This document shows positions 33,701 through 42,932 of a stretch of 64,000 nt of DNA, one piece after another; the first letter of the stretch is position 1; the number at the start of each line of letters is the position of its first letter. The position numbers and the translations under genes were made by a program. The DNA is from an uncultured Oscillospiraceae bacterium (lineage in GTDB: Bacteria; Bacillota; Clostridia; Oscillospirales; Ruminococcaceae): NCBI GenBank assembly GCA_900547455.1, contig URGV01000002.1:96039-160038 (forward strand), given 5' to 3'. The notes under the pieces are model-generated. The model did no database searches and was not told the origin of the DNA. It saw only the letters and a program-made list of their open reading frames with translations.

Positions 33701-35081
33701 TCTCCCCGCCCCTCACCTTCACCGCACCGATCTCGGTGATGCGGTCGCTGCCCGCCGACAGGCCGGTGGTCTCCAGGTCAAAGACGACAAACTCCCCGTC
33801 AAAGCTCTGGCTTTCCTCGCCCTTGACCGCGCCGACCATGTCGTTGACAAAGTAGGCCTCCAGGCCATAGATCATGCGGAAGTCCTTCCAGCCCTCGCTT
33901 GCGTACATCGCGTCCGGGAAGCCCTGCACCACGCCGTGGTCGGTGATGGCCATGGCGCGGTGGCCCCAGCGGTGGGCCAGTTTTGCCAGGTCCGCCGAGC
34001 CGTTCATGCCGTCCATGGTGGACATGTTGGAGTGCAGGTGCAGCTCCACCCGCTTGACCGGAGCGTCGTCGGTCTTGAGCAATTTCTGCACCAGCATCAC
34101 CGCCAGCGGCCGGATGGTGACGTCGTGCTCATACTTGTCGTAGGAGGCGTCGCCGCGCACCACCAGGGTGTCGCCTTCCTTGAGCTCCTCGATGGCCTCC
34201 TTCTTGCTGGAGGACTGGATAATTTTCAGCGTGTTGGAGCTGGTGTAGTCGGTGATGTCGATGGAATAGATCTCCCACTTGCCGTCCTTGGAGGTGACCG
34301 ACTCCTTGCGGACGATGTCTCCCCAGACGGTGGTAAGCCCCGTCTCGGCGGTGACCTCTTTGAGCGGGACCGGTTTTTCCTTGATCGGCTTGCCCAGAAT
34401 CAGCACGCCGCTGTCCGGCACAAAGGGCAGGTCCTCGCAGTCAAACAGCAGCCTGCCCGGCTTGGAGGGTTTGTCTCCCGCTTTGCCGCCCGCTTCTCCC
34501 CGCGAGGCCGAGGGCTTTGGCGCGTTGCTGGGACGCTCCAGCGCAGCCTTCATCTCCGGGGTAAGCGATGGCTTGCCGATGATCTCCTTGTAGGCAGGGT
34601 CGCTCTCCTCCAGCGAGAGCACCCCGTCAAACTGGACGTCCACCGCCATGCCGTACCGCTCCGAGATGGCGCGGCGGATGGCCTGGTCGCAGCCGCTCTC
34701 CTTAATCAGGTTGTAGCCGCCGTGCTGCAGGCTGATGGTCAGCCTGTCCCCTTCCAGCTTTTGCTGGCTGCCCTCGAAGATGCCGTTGGCCGGGTAGCCC
34801 CGCTTGCGCAGCTCGTGCAGGATGTCCTCCATCGACTCGCAGCAGAACAGCTCCGGCCGGTAACGGGTCATGATCTCGAACAGGGCCAGGTTTGCCTTCT
34901 CCATGATCTGTTGTTCTACACGGTGAATTTCCTTCTGGGGGATGCGCTGCTCCGGACACAGCTCGACGGTGATCTGCCGCCGCTCCCGCTGGGCGTCGAT
35001 GTGCTGAATCGGCGCCCGCAGCAGTTCCCGCGCCACATTTCCCTGCAAAAACGGGCGAAAGATGTCCTCAAAACGATTCAC
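30732..35081 (-). CDS. polC: DNA polymerase III PolC-type alpha subunit
   Basis: The 1449-residue main replicative polymerase of low-GC Gram-positives, with proofreading. Order: N-terminal domain, OB fold (about residues 235-330), PHP domain starting [21 protein letters not shown] exonuclease insert ([22 protein letters not shown], about 430-600), then the C-family polymerase core including zinc-finger [53 protein letters not shown] and the HPGGMVVVP loop. GTG at 35079-35081 is 8 nt from AAAGGAG and gives [13 protein letters not shown]. It is the last gene of the dxr-rseP-ispG-unknown-polC unit. Confidence 0.97.
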   Translation of the reverse strand: MNRFEDIFRPFLQGNVARELLRAPIQHIDAQRERRQITVELCPEQRIPQKEIHRVEQQIMEKANLALFEIMTRYRPELFCCESMEDILHELRKRGYPANGIFEGSQQKLEGDRLTISLQHGGYNLIKESGCDQAIRRAISERYGMAVDVQFDGVLSLEESDPAYKEIIGKPSLTPEMKAALERPSNAPKPSASRGEAGGKAGDKPSKPGRLLFDCEDLPFVPDSGVLILGKPIKEKPVPLKEVTAETGLTTVWGDIVRKESVTSKDGKWEIYSIDITDYTSSNTLKIIQSSSKKEAIEELKEGDTLVVRGDASYDKYEHDVTIRPLAVMLVQKLLKTDDAPVKRVELHLHSNMSTMDGMNGSADLAKLAHRWGHRAMAITDHGVVQGFPDAMYASEGWKDFRMIYGLEAYFVNDMVGAVKGEESQSFDGEFVVFDLETTGLSAGSDRITEIGAVKVRGGEIVDVFNIFVNPGRHIPEKITQLTSITDAMVKDAPDEAEALKLWEQFCPPDAVLVAHNADFDCSFMSAAYARQQKPFRNTYIDTVTISRSLYKELKNHKLDTVAEHLKVGEFHHHRACDDAETLAKIFIHMMQDMRERNHIDCIEKINTSLVGADPRQLKSHHLILLVKNQMGLKNLYQLVSMSHLKYFKKHPLIPKSELIKHREGLLVGSACEAGELFRAIVAGKSWQELTRIASFYDYLEVQPIGNNAFMMKNGTVKTTAELQDFNRTVIKLGDKLGIPVVATGDVHFMNKDDAIFRAILMAGQGFKDADDQPPLYFHTTQEMLDEFSYLPPEKAYEIVVTNTNLIADMIEEVRPFPNGTYTPTIDGAEEDLKQRVWQRAKDWYEFEGKIPDVVSKRLSKELDSIIHNGFAVLYVIAQKLVSKSESDGYLVGSRGSVGSSFVAIMAGISEVNPLPPHYRCPKCNHTIFFTDGSVGSGFDLPPKNCEHCGTPYLRDGHDIPFETFLGFHGDKSPDIDLNFSGEYQSKAHKYTEELFGAGHVFKAGTTGALADKTAYGYVKNYLNERGMTLHKAEENRLSKGCTGVKRSTGQHPGGMVVVPNDYEVFDFTPIQHPADDVNSDIITTHFDFNSLHDTILKLDILGHDVPTLYKYMEDLTGTKVTDADTSDELIYKLFTSPQVLGVTAEEIECETGTLAIPEMGTPFVRQMLLDCKPKNFSDLLQISGLSHGTDVWLGNAQDLIKSGTCDISQVIGTRDSIMLYLIYHGLDPSMSFKIMEIVRKGKATKQLTEEHVKAMKEHDVPQWYIDSCFKIKYMFPKAHAAAYVIAAIRLCWYKLHYPLAFYAAHFTVRGEDFDAATVIQGKEMVKLRMKELRSKGLDATDKEKKTAECLHIALEALCRGVEFLPIDLYRSHATKYQIEDGKIRLPFCSLKGCGDAAANSLYEAAQQGEFISMDEIVSRSGVSRTIVENLKEFGALGDLPESSQMTLF

Positions 35082-35183
35082 CCTCTGCTCTCCTTTCCCA
35101 ATGCGCCCCTGCCAAAACCGATGCAAAGACGCCGCAAAGCTGACCCACGCTGCAAAACGCGGGTCAGCCTGCTATCTGTGTGA

Positions 35184-36086
35184 TTATTCTGCGCTGTTTT
35201 CATCGGAGGAGCCGACGGTGGTCTCCTCTCCGGAGGAACCGATGGTAGTCTCCTCGCCCGACTTGGTGGCGGTGTCGGTCTCGGTTTCAAGGTCGGTGGA
35301 CTCGATGTAGTTGCCCTCGATATTCTGGGCAAAGAAATCGTCGAGCGCCTGCTGCACGTCGCCGCCATCCTCGGTGGTGCCGTTGATCAGCTGGTTGATG
35401 TCCTCGCTGATCTGGGTGCTGGTGTTGCCGTCGCTGTCGGTGACGCGGACATTCAGCGTCTGGCGGGTCTCCTCCACATAGGTGGTGTCGCCGTCGGTGG
35501 CCAGGATGTAGATGACCGAGCCGGTCAGCGGCTCATCGGTGCTCTGTCCCTGGTAGCTGCTCATCAGCCACTGACGGTTGTAGATGACCTCGAAGGCGTC
35601 CTTGCCGTCAACGGTGGTCTTGTGGATTCTGCGAATCTGGGAGGAAGAAACCGAGCTGGTCGCCGCCGACAAGCTGTACGGGCGCACGTCCAGGCCCTCC
35701 TGCAGGTCGGTGCGGACCCACTGGTCGTTTTCGGTGTCCAGGTAGAAATATTCGCCCGGACGGATATAGAAGTTGGAGGTCAGCTCGCTGCCGTCCTCGT
35801 TGCCGGCGCTCTCCTGGAAGGTGATGCCGTCATCGCCGCGCAGATAGATGGCGTGTCTTGTCTCGGAGCTGCCGCTCTCGCGGTCCGCACCCTCCGCATA
35901 CAGGTAGCTGTGGCCGACGGCGCTGCCCGATTCCAGGGCGGCGGTATTGCTGATCGCCTCATTGAGCTGGTTGAGATAGTTGCTGCTCTGCACCTCGTCG
36001 TAGATCAAAAAGGCCAGCACGGCCACGATGACGACCACGCACAGGATGATGAGCGGTTTTTTGCTGTTTGTTTTTTTCTGAGCCAT
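35184..36086 (-). CDS. Membrane-anchored extracytoplasmic protein of unknown function
   Basis: I do not recognise this 300-residue protein. It has a basic N-terminus, one transmembrane segment (KPLIILCVVVIVAVLAFLIYDEV), an extracytoplasmic domain (about 35-255) with beta-rich segments (FYIRPGEYFYLDTENDQWVRTD, FEVIYNRQWLMSSYQGQ, TYVEETRQTLNVRVTDSDGN) and a Ser/Thr/Glu tail with a near-repeat GEETTIGSSGEETTVGSS. It resembles lipoprotein-like sensor or LolA-type ligand domains only superficially. It lies between ispG (6 bp upstream) and polC, so it is cotranscribed with essential genes. Confidence 0.75.
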   Translation of the reverse strand: MAQKKTNSKKPLIILCVVVIVAVLAFLIYDEVQSSNYLNQLNEAISNTAALESGSAVGHSYLYAEGADRESGSSETRHAIYLRGDDGITFQESAGNEDGSELTSNFYIRPGEYFYLDTENDQWVRTDLQEGLDVRPYSLSAATSSVSSSQIRRIHKTTVDGKDAFEVIYNRQWLMSSYQGQSTDEPLTGSVIYILATDGDTTYVEETRQTLNVRVTDSDGNTSTQISEDINQLINGTTEDGGDVQQALDDFFAQNIEGNYIESTDLETETDTATKSGEETTIGSSGEETTVGSSDENSAE

Positions 36087-36091
36087 TGTTT

Positions 36092-37162
36092 TTAACCTTC
36101 CTTATGTAATTCCATTTGTTCTATTTCAGCCGCAAGCTCCTCCACAACCCTGTCCTCGGGAATCTTGCGAATGATTTCTCCCTTTTTAAAGAGGATAGCG
36201 CAGCCGTCTCCGCCGGCGATGCCGATGTCGGCCTCGCGCGCCTCCCCCGGGCCGTTGACCGCGCAGCCCATCACCGCCACGGTCAGCGGCAGCCTGCAGT
36301 CCTTCAGCCGCTCCTCCACCTGCCGGGCCAGACCGATCAGATCGATCCTGGTGCGCCCACAGGTGGGGCAGGAAACAAAGGTGATGCCGTCGCGCCGCAG
36401 GCCGATCGACTTCAGGATGTCGCGCGCGGCGTAGACCTCGTTGACCGGGTCGTCGGTGAGCGAGACACGGATGGTGTCGCCGATGCCGTCGCACAAAAGC
36501 GAACCGATACCGACCGCGGACTTAATCAGCCCCATGCGCGCCGTGCCCGCCTCGGTGACGCCCAGGTGCAGCGGGTAGTCGCACTGCTGGGAGGCCAGGC
36601 GGTAGGCCTCGATCATCGTCTGCACGTTGGAGGATTTGATCGAGATGGCGATCTGGTCGTAGTCGTACTTCTCAATCAGCGAGACGTGGTACAGCGCGCT
36701 GTCCACCATCGCCTGCGCGGTGGGGTGGCCGTACTTTGCCAGGATGTGCTTTTCCAGGCTGCCGGAATTGACCCCCACGCGGATGGGGACGTTGTGCTGC
36801 TTGCAGCACTGCACCACCTGGCGCACCCGGTCCTCGTCGCCGATGTTGCCGGGGTTGATGCGCACCTTGTCCACACCAGCCGCCACCGCTTCCAGCGCCA
36901 GCCGGTAGTCGAAGTGGATGTCCGCCACAATCGGCACGCTGACCGCCTTCTTGAGGTGCTCGATCAGCGGCACCGACTGCAGATTGGGGATGGCCGCGCG
37001 GATGATCTCGCAGCCCGCCGCCTCCAGACGCTTTGCCTGCTCGACGCTTGCCGCAAAGTCCTCTGCAGGCGTGTTGAGCATCGACTGGATGGTGACCGGC
37101 GCGCCGCCGCCCATCTTCACCTTGCCGACCAGAATCTGTCGGGTTTTCTTTCGCTCTCCCAT
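36092..37162 (-). CDS. ispG: 4-hydroxy-3-methylbut-2-enyl diphosphate synthase (flavodoxin)
   Basis: The [4Fe-4S] enzyme of the MEP pathway that converts MEcPP to HMBPP. The 356-residue product starts RKKTRQILVGKVKMGGGAPVTIQSMLNTPAEDF, has the TIM-barrel segment VADIHFDYRLALEA and ends in the cluster-binding motifs VSCPTCGRTRIDL and VMGCAVNGPGEAR, all cysteines present. It follows rseP and dxr, so two MEP enzymes share this operon. Start ATG 37160-37162 is preceded by AAGGAAG. Confidence 0.97.
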   Translation of the reverse strand: MGERKKTRQILVGKVKMGGGAPVTIQSMLNTPAEDFAASVEQAKRLEAAGCEIIRAAIPNLQSVPLIEHLKKAVSVPIVADIHFDYRLALEAVAAGVDKVRINPGNIGDEDRVRQVVQCCKQHNVPIRVGVNSGSLEKHILAKYGHPTAQAMVDSALYHVSLIEKYDYDQIAISIKSSNVQTMIEAYRLASQQCDYPLHLGVTEAGTARMGLIKSAVGIGSLLCDGIGDTIRVSLTDDPVNEVYAARDILKSIGLRRDGITFVSCPTCGRTRIDLIGLARQVEERLKDCRLPLTVAVMGCAVNGPGEAREADIGIAGGDGCAILFKKGEIIRKIPEDRVVEELAAEIEQMELHKEG

Positions 37163-37214
37163 CGTTTTTCCTTCCTTTTATCTTGTTGATTGTTGGCTTT
37201 CTTAGCTTGCTGTC

Positions 37215-38246
37215 TTAGCCGCTGATCAGCCGTACGATGTCGTTAAAGGTGACCACCAGCATCAGGCCCATCAGCAAAAACAGGCCCGCCGCATGGACAT
37301 AGCCCTCGTATTTGGGGGCGACCGGTTTGCCGCGGATCAGTTCCAGCACCAAAAACAGCAGCCTTCCTCCGTCCAGCGCCGGCAACGGCAGCAGGTTGAA
37401 AACACCGATGTTGATGGTGATGAACGCCGTCATCAAAAAGATGCTGGAATAGTCGCGGGTGGAGGCGACCTCCCCGATCATCTGGGTGACGCCGACCGGC
37501 CCGGAAAGCTGGTTCATCTCAAACTGTCCGGTAATCAGCTTGCCAAAGGAGACCCACACCTGCTTGACCACGCCGGTGGTCATGTGCCAGGATTCCTCCA
37601 GCACCCGCAGCGGCGTCTTTTCCAAGCCCTGCACCTTAAAGTCCAGCTTGACGATGGTCTGGCCCTCGATCTCCTCATAGGCAAACGGCACGTCGCTCAA
37701 CTCGATGACCTCTCCGTCCCGGCGCACCTTCATCTGCACCGGGTCGGCGCCCACGTCCACAAAGGCGTAGACCAGGTCGTTGGCGGTGTTGGTCCTGTAG
37801 CCGTTGATCTCCAAAATCTCGTCGCCCAGCTGCAGCTTTTCGCTGCTCAAAGCCGACGGGTCAAAGTAGCTTATCTGGGTGCTGGAAACCACCGGACGGG
37901 AGCAGACAATCGCCAGCATGATAAGGAAGCCGAGGATCAGGTTCATGGTCGCGCCCGCGGCCACCACCAGAATCTTCTGCAGCGGCTTTTTGTTGCAGAA
38001 GGCGCGCTCGTTGTCGCTCTCCTCGTCCTCACCCTCCATCGCCACATAGCCGCCGATGGGCAGCAGGCGCAGGGTGTACTTGGTCTCCCCCTTCTCCCAC
38101 TGCAGCAGCTTTGGGCCCATGCCGATGGAAAATTCCGGCACGGCGATGCCCACCGCCTTGGCTGTCAGAAAGTGTCCCAGCTCGTGGATGATGATAATCA
38201 CCCCGAAGATCAGGATTGCCAACAGGATCGTCACAAACAGGTTCAT
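37215..38246 (-). CDS. rseP: Site-2 intramembrane zinc metalloprotease RseP/RasP
   Basis: The 343-residue membrane protease releases anti-sigma factors and clears signal peptides. The active site is IIIHELGHFL (HExxH, about residues 18-27), a central PDZ domain follows (about 115-200), and the C-terminal metal ligand is in NLLPLPALDGGRLLFLVLEL. Four transmembrane helices fit the family. It lies between dxr and ispG, the typical Firmicutes order, 33 bp after dxr. The substrate anti-sigma factor is not in the window. Confidence 0.95.
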   Translation of the reverse strand: MNLFVTILLAILIFGVIIIIHELGHFLTAKAVGIAVPEFSIGMGPKLLQWEKGETKYTLRLLPIGGYVAMEGEDEESDNERAFCNKKPLQKILVVAAGATMNLILGFLIMLAIVCSRPVVSSTQISYFDPSALSSEKLQLGDEILEINGYRTNTANDLVYAFVDVGADPVQMKVRRDGEVIELSDVPFAYEEIEGQTIVKLDFKVQGLEKTPLRVLEESWHMTTGVVKQVWVSFGKLITGQFEMNQLSGPVGVTQMIGEVASTRDYSSIFLMTAFITINIGVFNLLPLPALDGGRLLFLVLELIRGKPVAPKYEGYVHAAGLFLLMGLMLVVTFNDIVRLISG

Positions 38247-38279
38247 CCAATTCCTCCTGTCCTCTATCGAATTGCGGAT

Positions 38280-39428
38280 TTATTTTCCGTACCGCTCCCG
38301 GACGAAAGCGCGGGCCTTCCGGTCCGCCTCCAAAACCTCCTCCACGCTGGTGTAGTCGCCCAGATCAAAGTGATCCAGCGCCGCCTCCACCGCGTCAAAC
38401 AGGTCGAGATACCCAATTTTATCCTGCAAGAACAGCGACACCGCCTCCTCGTTGGCACCGTTGACCACGCAGGGGTACAGGCCGCCGCGCTTTGCTGCCT
38501 CGATGCAGCTGGCAAGGCAGGTGAAGGTCCCGGTGTCCGGCTGCGAAAAGGTCAGCGGGCCGCAGCTCAGCAGGTCGAGCGTCCTGGCCGGGGATTCATA
38601 CCGGTGCGGCCAGGTCAGCGCGTACTGAATCGGGATCATCATGTCCGGCGCGCCCATCTGGGCCATCACCGAGCCGTCCACATACTCCACCATCGAGTGG
38701 ATGATGCTCTGCGGGTGCACCACGATGTCGATCTTTTCCGGCGGCATCGAGAACAGCCACATCGCTTCGATAAATTCCAGCCCCTTGTTCATCAGGGTGG
38801 AGGAATCGATGGTGATCTTGGCGCCCATGCTCCAGTTCGGGTGTTTGAGCGCCTGCTCCTTTTTGATGCCGCGCAGTTCCTCGCGGGTTTTGCCGTAAAA
38901 CGGCCCGCCGGAAGCGGTGATAATCAGCCGCTTGACACTCTTTGCCTCGTTGCCCTGCAGGCACTGGAAGATGGCGGAGTGCTCGCTGTCGATGGGGGTC
39001 AGGCGGATGCCCTTCTGCTTTGCCAGCCCCATCACCAGCTTGCCGCCGGCCACCAGCGTCTCTTTATTGGCCAGGGCGACGTTGTTGCCCGCCTCGATGG
39101 CCGTCACCGTCGGCAGCAACCCCGCCACGCCCATCATCGCGTTGAGAACCGTGTCCTGCTGCGGGTCCGCCGCAATCTGCAGCACCCCCTCCATCCCGCT
39201 CAGCACCTCGGTGCCGGTGTCCTGCACCCGGTCTTTGAGCTCCTTTGCCGCCTGTGGGTCGGTCAAGACCGCATAGCGGGGACGGTACTGCCGGATCTGC
39301 TGCTCCAGCAGCTTCCAGTTGCTGTGCGCCGTCAGCGCATAGACCGGGTAGCCCTGCTTTTGACAGACGGTCAGGCTCTGGGTTCCAATCGAGCCGGTCG
39401 AGCCTAAAATCGAAACGGTTTTCTCCAA
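38280..39428 (-). CDS. dxr: 1-deoxy-D-xylulose 5-phosphate reductoisomerase
   Basis: The NADPH-dependent second enzyme of the MEP pathway (382 residues). The NADPH loop SILGSTGSIGTQSL, the metal-binding DSEHSAIFQCL and SGGPF-type catalytic loop (ITASGGPFYGKT), and MGAKITIDSSTLMNKGLE are all visible. I choose TTG at 39426-39428: AAGAGGG lies 6 nt upstream. The in-frame ATG two codons earlier abuts the Shine-Dalgarno, and the more distant TTG at 39452 has none. A separate promoter (39469-39477) and the upstream terminator at 39574-39599 make dxr the head of the dxr-rseP-ispG-polC unit. Confidence 0.95.
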   Translation of the reverse strand: MEKTVSILGSTGSIGTQSLTVCQKQGYPVYALTAHSNWKLLEQQIRQYRPRYAVLTDPQAAKELKDRVQDTGTEVLSGMEGVLQIAADPQQDTVLNAMMGVAGLLPTVTAIEAGNNVALANKETLVAGGKLVMGLAKQKGIRLTPIDSEHSAIFQCLQGNEAKSVKRLIITASGGPFYGKTREELRGIKKEQALKHPNWSMGAKITIDSSTLMNKGLEFIEAMWLFSMPPEKIDIVVHPQSIIHSMVEYVDGSVMAQMGAPDMMIPIQYALTWPHRYESPARTLDLLSCGPLTFSQPDTGTFTCLASCIEAAKRGGLYPCVVNGANEEAVSLFLQDKIGYLDLFDAVEAALDHFDLGDYTSVEEVLEADRKARAFVRERYGK

Positions 39429-39468
39429 TGTCATCCCTCTTTTTCGTTTCAATCAAGATGTCGGGAAT

Positions 39469-39477
39469 AGTATACCA
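39469..39477 (-). promoter_or_regulatory. Extended -10 promoter of dxr operon
   Basis: The minus strand reads TGGTATACT, an extended -10 (TGn plus TATACT), with no good -35. Start would be about 35 nt upstream of the chosen TTG. Confidence 0.5.
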
Positions 39478-39573
39478 CGTCTTTTTTACGATAGTATTAA
39501 TATTTCTCTCAAAAGTGCCCTTTAGGCAACTTTTTTTGAAGAAAATCTTCCCTCTCCCTCGTTTTCTCTCCAG

Positions 39574-39599
39574 AAAAAAGGCGCCTGCCTGCAAGCGCC
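39574..39599 (-). terminator. Terminator after cdsA
   Basis: An 8-bp stem (GGCGCTTG paired with CAGGCGCC, one G-U, loop CAGG) followed by TTTTTTT on the minus strand. It separates pyrH-frr-uppS-cdsA from dxr. Confidence 0.85.
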
Positions 39600-39636
39600 C
39601 TCCTTCATTTGTATCATTTGCCCTCTTTGTTCAACA

Positions 39637-40476
39637 CTATCCCAATGTGCAGATTGGGAAGCAGAGCGTTGTCGCATAGATAAACGGCAGGGTGAACAGC
39701 ACGCTGTCAAAGCGGTCCAGCACCCCTCCATGCCCCGGCATGATGTTGCCAAAGTCCTTGATGTCAAACTGCCGCTTAATCATCGAGAAGCTCAAATCGC
39801 CCAGCACGCTGATCAGCGAGGCCAGCAGCGAAATCAGCAGCAGCCGCACCATATCGACCTGCACCGCAATGCCAAGCTGGGCGCAGCCCCGCTCAAAACC
39901 CAGTGTCGCCAGGACGTTGAGCACCACGCAGGTGACAAGCCCTCCGATCATGCCCTCCACCGTCTTGTGCGGGCTGACCAGAGGGCACAGCTTGTGCTTG
40001 CCGAAGGCCCGCCCGGTAAAGTAGGCTCCGGTGTCGCTGAACCAGGCGCAGAACAGCGCCAGCAGTAGGTAATAAAGCCCCAAGGTGTAGCCGTTGTTGT
40101 CCCGCAGATAGATCGCCGAAGAAAGCGACAGCGGAATCCCGATGCTCATCATAAACACCAGCGCGATATCCTCCACGCGGGTATCCTGGTGGGTGCGCAG
40201 CAGGATCAAAAACAGCAGCGCAATATAGGGCAGCAAAAACAGCGGCAGCAGATCCAGCTCCCTTTGCAGCCTGATATAGGGAAAAGCCGCCGCAACCACA
40301 AAGGCCACCGCCGAAAGCAGCTTATTGTGGCTGATTTTGGTCGCTGTCAAAAACTCGTACATCGCCATCAGGATGATGACCATGATCGCCACATTCAGGA
40401 CAATTGTCTGAAAGAAACTGAGCACGACAGCCAGCAGAACAATTCCCACCAAAGCAGAAATGATGCGTGTTTTCAC
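39637..40476 (-). CDS. cdsA: Phosphatidate cytidylyltransferase
   Basis: The integral-membrane enzyme makes CDP-diacylglycerol for phospholipid synthesis. The 279-residue product has about eight hydrophobic helices and the CdsA signature SVLGDLSFSMIKRQFDIKDFGNIMPGHGGVLDRFDS near the C-terminus. The open frame extends 68 codons upstream, but GTG at 40474-40476, just after GGAGAGG, gives the family N-terminus VKTRIISALVGIVLL. It lies 103 bp after uppS and before a strong terminator. Confidence 0.94.
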   Translation of the reverse strand: MKTRIISALVGIVLLAVVLSFFQTIVLNVAIMVIILMAMYEFLTATKISHNKLLSAVAFVVAAAFPYIRLQRELDLLPLFLLPYIALLFLILLRTHQDTRVEDIALVFMMSIGIPLSLSSAIYLRDNNGYTLGLYYLLLALFCAWFSDTGAYFTGRAFGKHKLCPLVSPHKTVEGMIGGLVTCVVLNVLATLGFERGCAQLGIAVQVDMVRLLLISLLASLISVLGDLSFSMIKRQFDIKDFGNIMPGHGGVLDRFDSVLFTLPFIYATTLCFPICTLG

Positions 40477-40579
40477 AAAAACCTCTCCGTTCTCTGATTC
40501 ATCCAAATGAATGACTGGGATTCTCCCCTCCACAGGATATGCCCTGCAGAAGCAAGATATTCTTTTGGGGAACAGCGGA

Positions 40580-41305
40580 TCAGATTCCACCAAAGCGTCT
40601 CTGCCGCTGATGGAAAGCCGCGATTGCCTGTTCCAGATGCTCCGGGGTAAAGTCCGGCCACAGCACATCCATAAAGACATACTCGGAATAGGCCGACTGC
40701 CAGATCAGAAAATTGGACAATCTCTGCTCCCCGCTTGGGCGGATGATCAGATCCGGATCGGGCACTCCGGCGGTATACAGGTTCTGCTCCACCGTCTGCT
40801 CGGTGATCTGCTCCGGCGTCAGCTTTCCTTCCTTCACCTGCTGCGCGATACTGCGGGCCGCGTGCGCAATCTCGTTGCGGCCGCCATAGTTGAAGGCCAC
40901 ATCGACCATCAGGCCGGTTCTGTCCTCCCCCAGCTTCTGGATGCGTTCCAGCTTCTGCTGCAGGGTCGGGTTGAGCGCGCTGAGATCCCCGACAAAGCGG
41001 GTGCGCACATTCTGGTTTTCCTCCTTGTGTGCAAACGCCTCATCGACATACTGCTCCAGCAGCTCCATGATGGCGTCCACCTCGTCCTTGGGGCGCTTCC
41101 AGTTTTCGGTGGAAAAGGCGTAGACGGTCAGATACTGCAGACCGATTTTGTCGCAGTATTCCACAATCCTGCGGAAGGTCTTGGCCCCCTCCCGGTGTCC
41201 ATATTTGCGCGGAAGGGCGCGTTTTTTGGCCCAGCGCCCATTGCCGTCCATGATGATGCCGATGTGCTGCGGCAGGTCGGCGCGCCGGGGATTTGTATTC
41301 TCCAT
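40580..41305 (-). CDS. uppS: Isoprenyl transferase (undecaprenyl diphosphate synthase)
   Basis: The cis-prenyltransferase makes the C55 lipid carrier for peptidoglycan. The 241-residue product carries HIGIIMDGNGRWAKKRALPRKYGHREG, VAFNYGGRNEIAHA and the C-terminal PDPDLIIRPSGEQRLSNFLIWQSAYSEYVF with the catalytic Asp in MDGNG. AGGAG precedes the ATG at 9 nt. It stands in the order pyrH-frr-uppS-cdsA common to Firmicutes. Confidence 0.97.
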   Translation of the reverse strand: MENTNPRRADLPQHIGIIMDGNGRWAKKRALPRKYGHREGAKTFRRIVEYCDKIGLQYLTVYAFSTENWKRPKDEVDAIMELLEQYVDEAFAHKEENQNVRTRFVGDLSALNPTLQQKLERIQKLGEDRTGLMVDVAFNYGGRNEIAHAARSIAQQVKEGKLTPEQITEQTVEQNLYTAGVPDPDLIIRPSGEQRLSNFLIWQSAYSEYVFMDVLWPDFTPEHLEQAIAAFHQRQRRFGGI

Positions 41306-41403
41306 TCCGGTTTTCTCCTATTCTTCCAAAAAGCCAGGCACCGCATGGCGATGCCTGGCGCTGTGCATTTGCGATGCCTTGTGATGACAAAGGAAGAAAA
41401 ATC

Positions 41404-41958
41404 CTACAGCGACATAACTTCCTGCTCTTTTTCCTTGACTGCTTTGTCGATCAGCTTGACATACTTGTCGGTCAGTTCCTGGACATCCTTTTCCGCATCC
41501 TTCAGATCGTCTTCCGAAAGCTCGTTGGCCTTTTTCTGCGCTTTGAGCTTGTCAACTGCGTCGCGGCGGATGTTGCGGATCGCTACCTTGGAGGATTCGC
41601 CTTCTTTGGAAACCTGCTTGCACAGTTCCTTGCGGCGCTCCTCGGTTGGAGCCGGGAATACCAGGCGGATTACCGAGCCGTCGTCGGTCGGGTTGATGCC
41701 GACATCCGAGGCCTGGATTGCCTTGTTGATGAGCTTGAGGGTAGATTTATCCCACGGCTGGATCATCAGGGTTCTGGGGTCGGGAGTGGAGATGGTAGCC
41801 AGCTGCTGGATAGGGGTCGCCGCGCCGTAGTAGTCGACGGTCACACGGTCCAAAACGGATGGAGATGCCTTGCCTGCGCGGATGGTGCCGAACTCACGGT
41901 ACAGCGCATCCAGCGTCTTATTCATCTTCTCTTCAATCTCTTTATACTGTGCTTTCAT
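41404..41958 (-). CDS. frr: Ribosome recycling factor
   Basis: The 184-residue product splits post-termination ribosomes with EF-G. It has the triple-helix segment KAQYKEIEEKMNKTLDALYREFGTIRAGKASPSVLDRVTVDYYGA and the C-terminal coil ending KEKEQEVMSL. ATG at 41956-41958 is preceded by GGAGG at 5 nt; an earlier in-frame ATG lies inside that motif. It lies 53 bp downstream of pyrH and 98 bp before uppS. Confidence 0.97.
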   Translation of the reverse strand: MKAQYKEIEEKMNKTLDALYREFGTIRAGKASPSVLDRVTVDYYGAATPIQQLATISTPDPRTLMIQPWDKSTLKLINKAIQASDVGINPTDDGSVIRLVFPAPTEERRKELCKQVSKEGESSKVAIRNIRRDAVDKLKAQKKANELSEDDLKDAEKDVQELTDKYVKLIDKAVKEKEQEVMSL

Positions 41959-42011
41959 AATTGCCTCCATTCTGCCAAGGAAACTCAGCTGAAAATTTTA
42001 AGATCCTCTGA

Positions 42012-42707
42012 TTATTTTACAAGCGTGCCGATATCTTCCTGCTTGACCGCGCGGACAATGTTGTCCGGGTCCTCCAGGCTGAACACCAGGACCGGGATAT
42101 GATTGTCGCGGCACATCGAAGCGGCGGTCATGTCCATAACGCCCAGCTGCTCGGAAAGGATCTGGTCGAAGGAGATGGTGCTGTAGCGTTTGGCGTTGGG
42201 GTTTTTGTGCGGGTCGCTGTCATAGACGCCGTCGACCATCGTCGCTTTCAGGATGACCTGCGCGTCAATTTCCGCTGCGCGCAGCGAGGCGGCAGTATCG
42301 GTGGAGAAGAACGGGTTGCCAGTTCCGCAGCCGAAGATGACCACCCTGTTTTTCTGCAGATGACGCACCGCGCGGTTGCGGATATAAGGCTCCGCCACCT
42401 GCTGCATGGAGATGGCTGTCTGCACACGCACATCGCAGCCGACCCGCTCCAGGGCGTCGGCCAGCGCCAGCGCGTTCATCGCGGTGGCAAGCATGCCGAT
42501 ATGGTCTGCGCGGGTGCGGTCCATGTTGCCGCTGCTGCGGCCTCTCCAGAAGTTGCCGCCGCCGACCACAATGGCAATCTCGGTTCCCAGATCATAGATC
42601 TTTTTGATGCTGGCGCAGATGGACTGCAGCGTGCTGTCATCCAGGCCGGTTTTTTTGTCGCCCGCAAGCGCTTCTCCGCTGAGCTTGATAAGCACACGCT
42701 TATACAT
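42012..42707 (-). CDS. pyrH: UMP kinase
   Basis: Phosphorylates UMP to UDP. The 231-residue amino-acid-kinase-fold protein shows [26 protein letters not shown], the [20 protein letters not shown] helix and [25 protein letters not shown] precedes the ATG. A promoter at 42770-42798 lies after the tsf terminator, so pyrH begins a new transcript pyrH-frr-uppS-cdsA. Confidence 0.97.
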   Translation of the reverse strand: MYKRVLIKLSGEALAGDKKTGLDDSTLQSICASIKKIYDLGTEIAIVVGGGNFWRGRSSGNMDRTRADHIGMLATAMNALALADALERVGCDVRVQTAISMQQVAEPYIRNRAVRHLQKNRVVIFGCGTGNPFFSTDTAASLRAAEIDAQVILKATMVDGVYDSDPHKNPNAKRYSTISFDQILSEQLGVMDMTAASMCRDNHIPVLVFSLEDPDNIVRAVKQEDIGTLVK

Positions 42708-42769
42708 AAATTTTCACTCCCAATCTTTTTTCTGCCCGGACCATTCGATCCCAGATTTTACTATCTCCT

Positions 42770-42798
42770 ATTTTACCGTAAGTCGGGCATGATGTAAA
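42770..42798 (-). promoter_or_regulatory. Promoter of pyrH operon
   Basis: Minus-strand TTTACA and TAAAAT with a 17-bp spacer, between the tsf terminator and pyrH. Confidence 0.7.
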
Positions 42799-42882
42799 GC
42801 CCCTATTTTTCTTTTTCCCAGTTTGTTCGAATCCTGCCGCCCTTTTTTGTGAAAAAAGGGGCGAAGCAAAGGGGCAAAAAAA

Positions 42883-42910
42883 GAGGGTACAAGCATCACC
42901 TTGTACCCTC
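42883..42910 (-). terminator. Terminator of rpsB-tsf
   Basis: An 11-bp perfect stem (GAGGGTACAAG paired with CTTGTACCCTC) followed on the minus strand by a T-run of seven. A second hairpin (CCCTTTTTT/AAAAAAGGG at 42840-42860) lies 23 bp further. Confidence 0.92.
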
Positions 42911-42932
42911 CCTCAAAAAGCGGCACCCGCTC

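Noticed and set aside
32082..35183. Plus-strand open frame of about 1030 codons opposite polC
   Set aside because: It is antisense to an unmistakable polC; composition (His/Val/Leu/Arg/Gln-rich) is the usual product of GC-rich codon bias on the other strand and shows no domain.
37293..39407. Plus-strand open frame of about 700 codons opposite rseP and dxr
   Set aside because: It crosses two well-supported genes and their gap in antisense, has no ribosome binding site and no recognisable motif.
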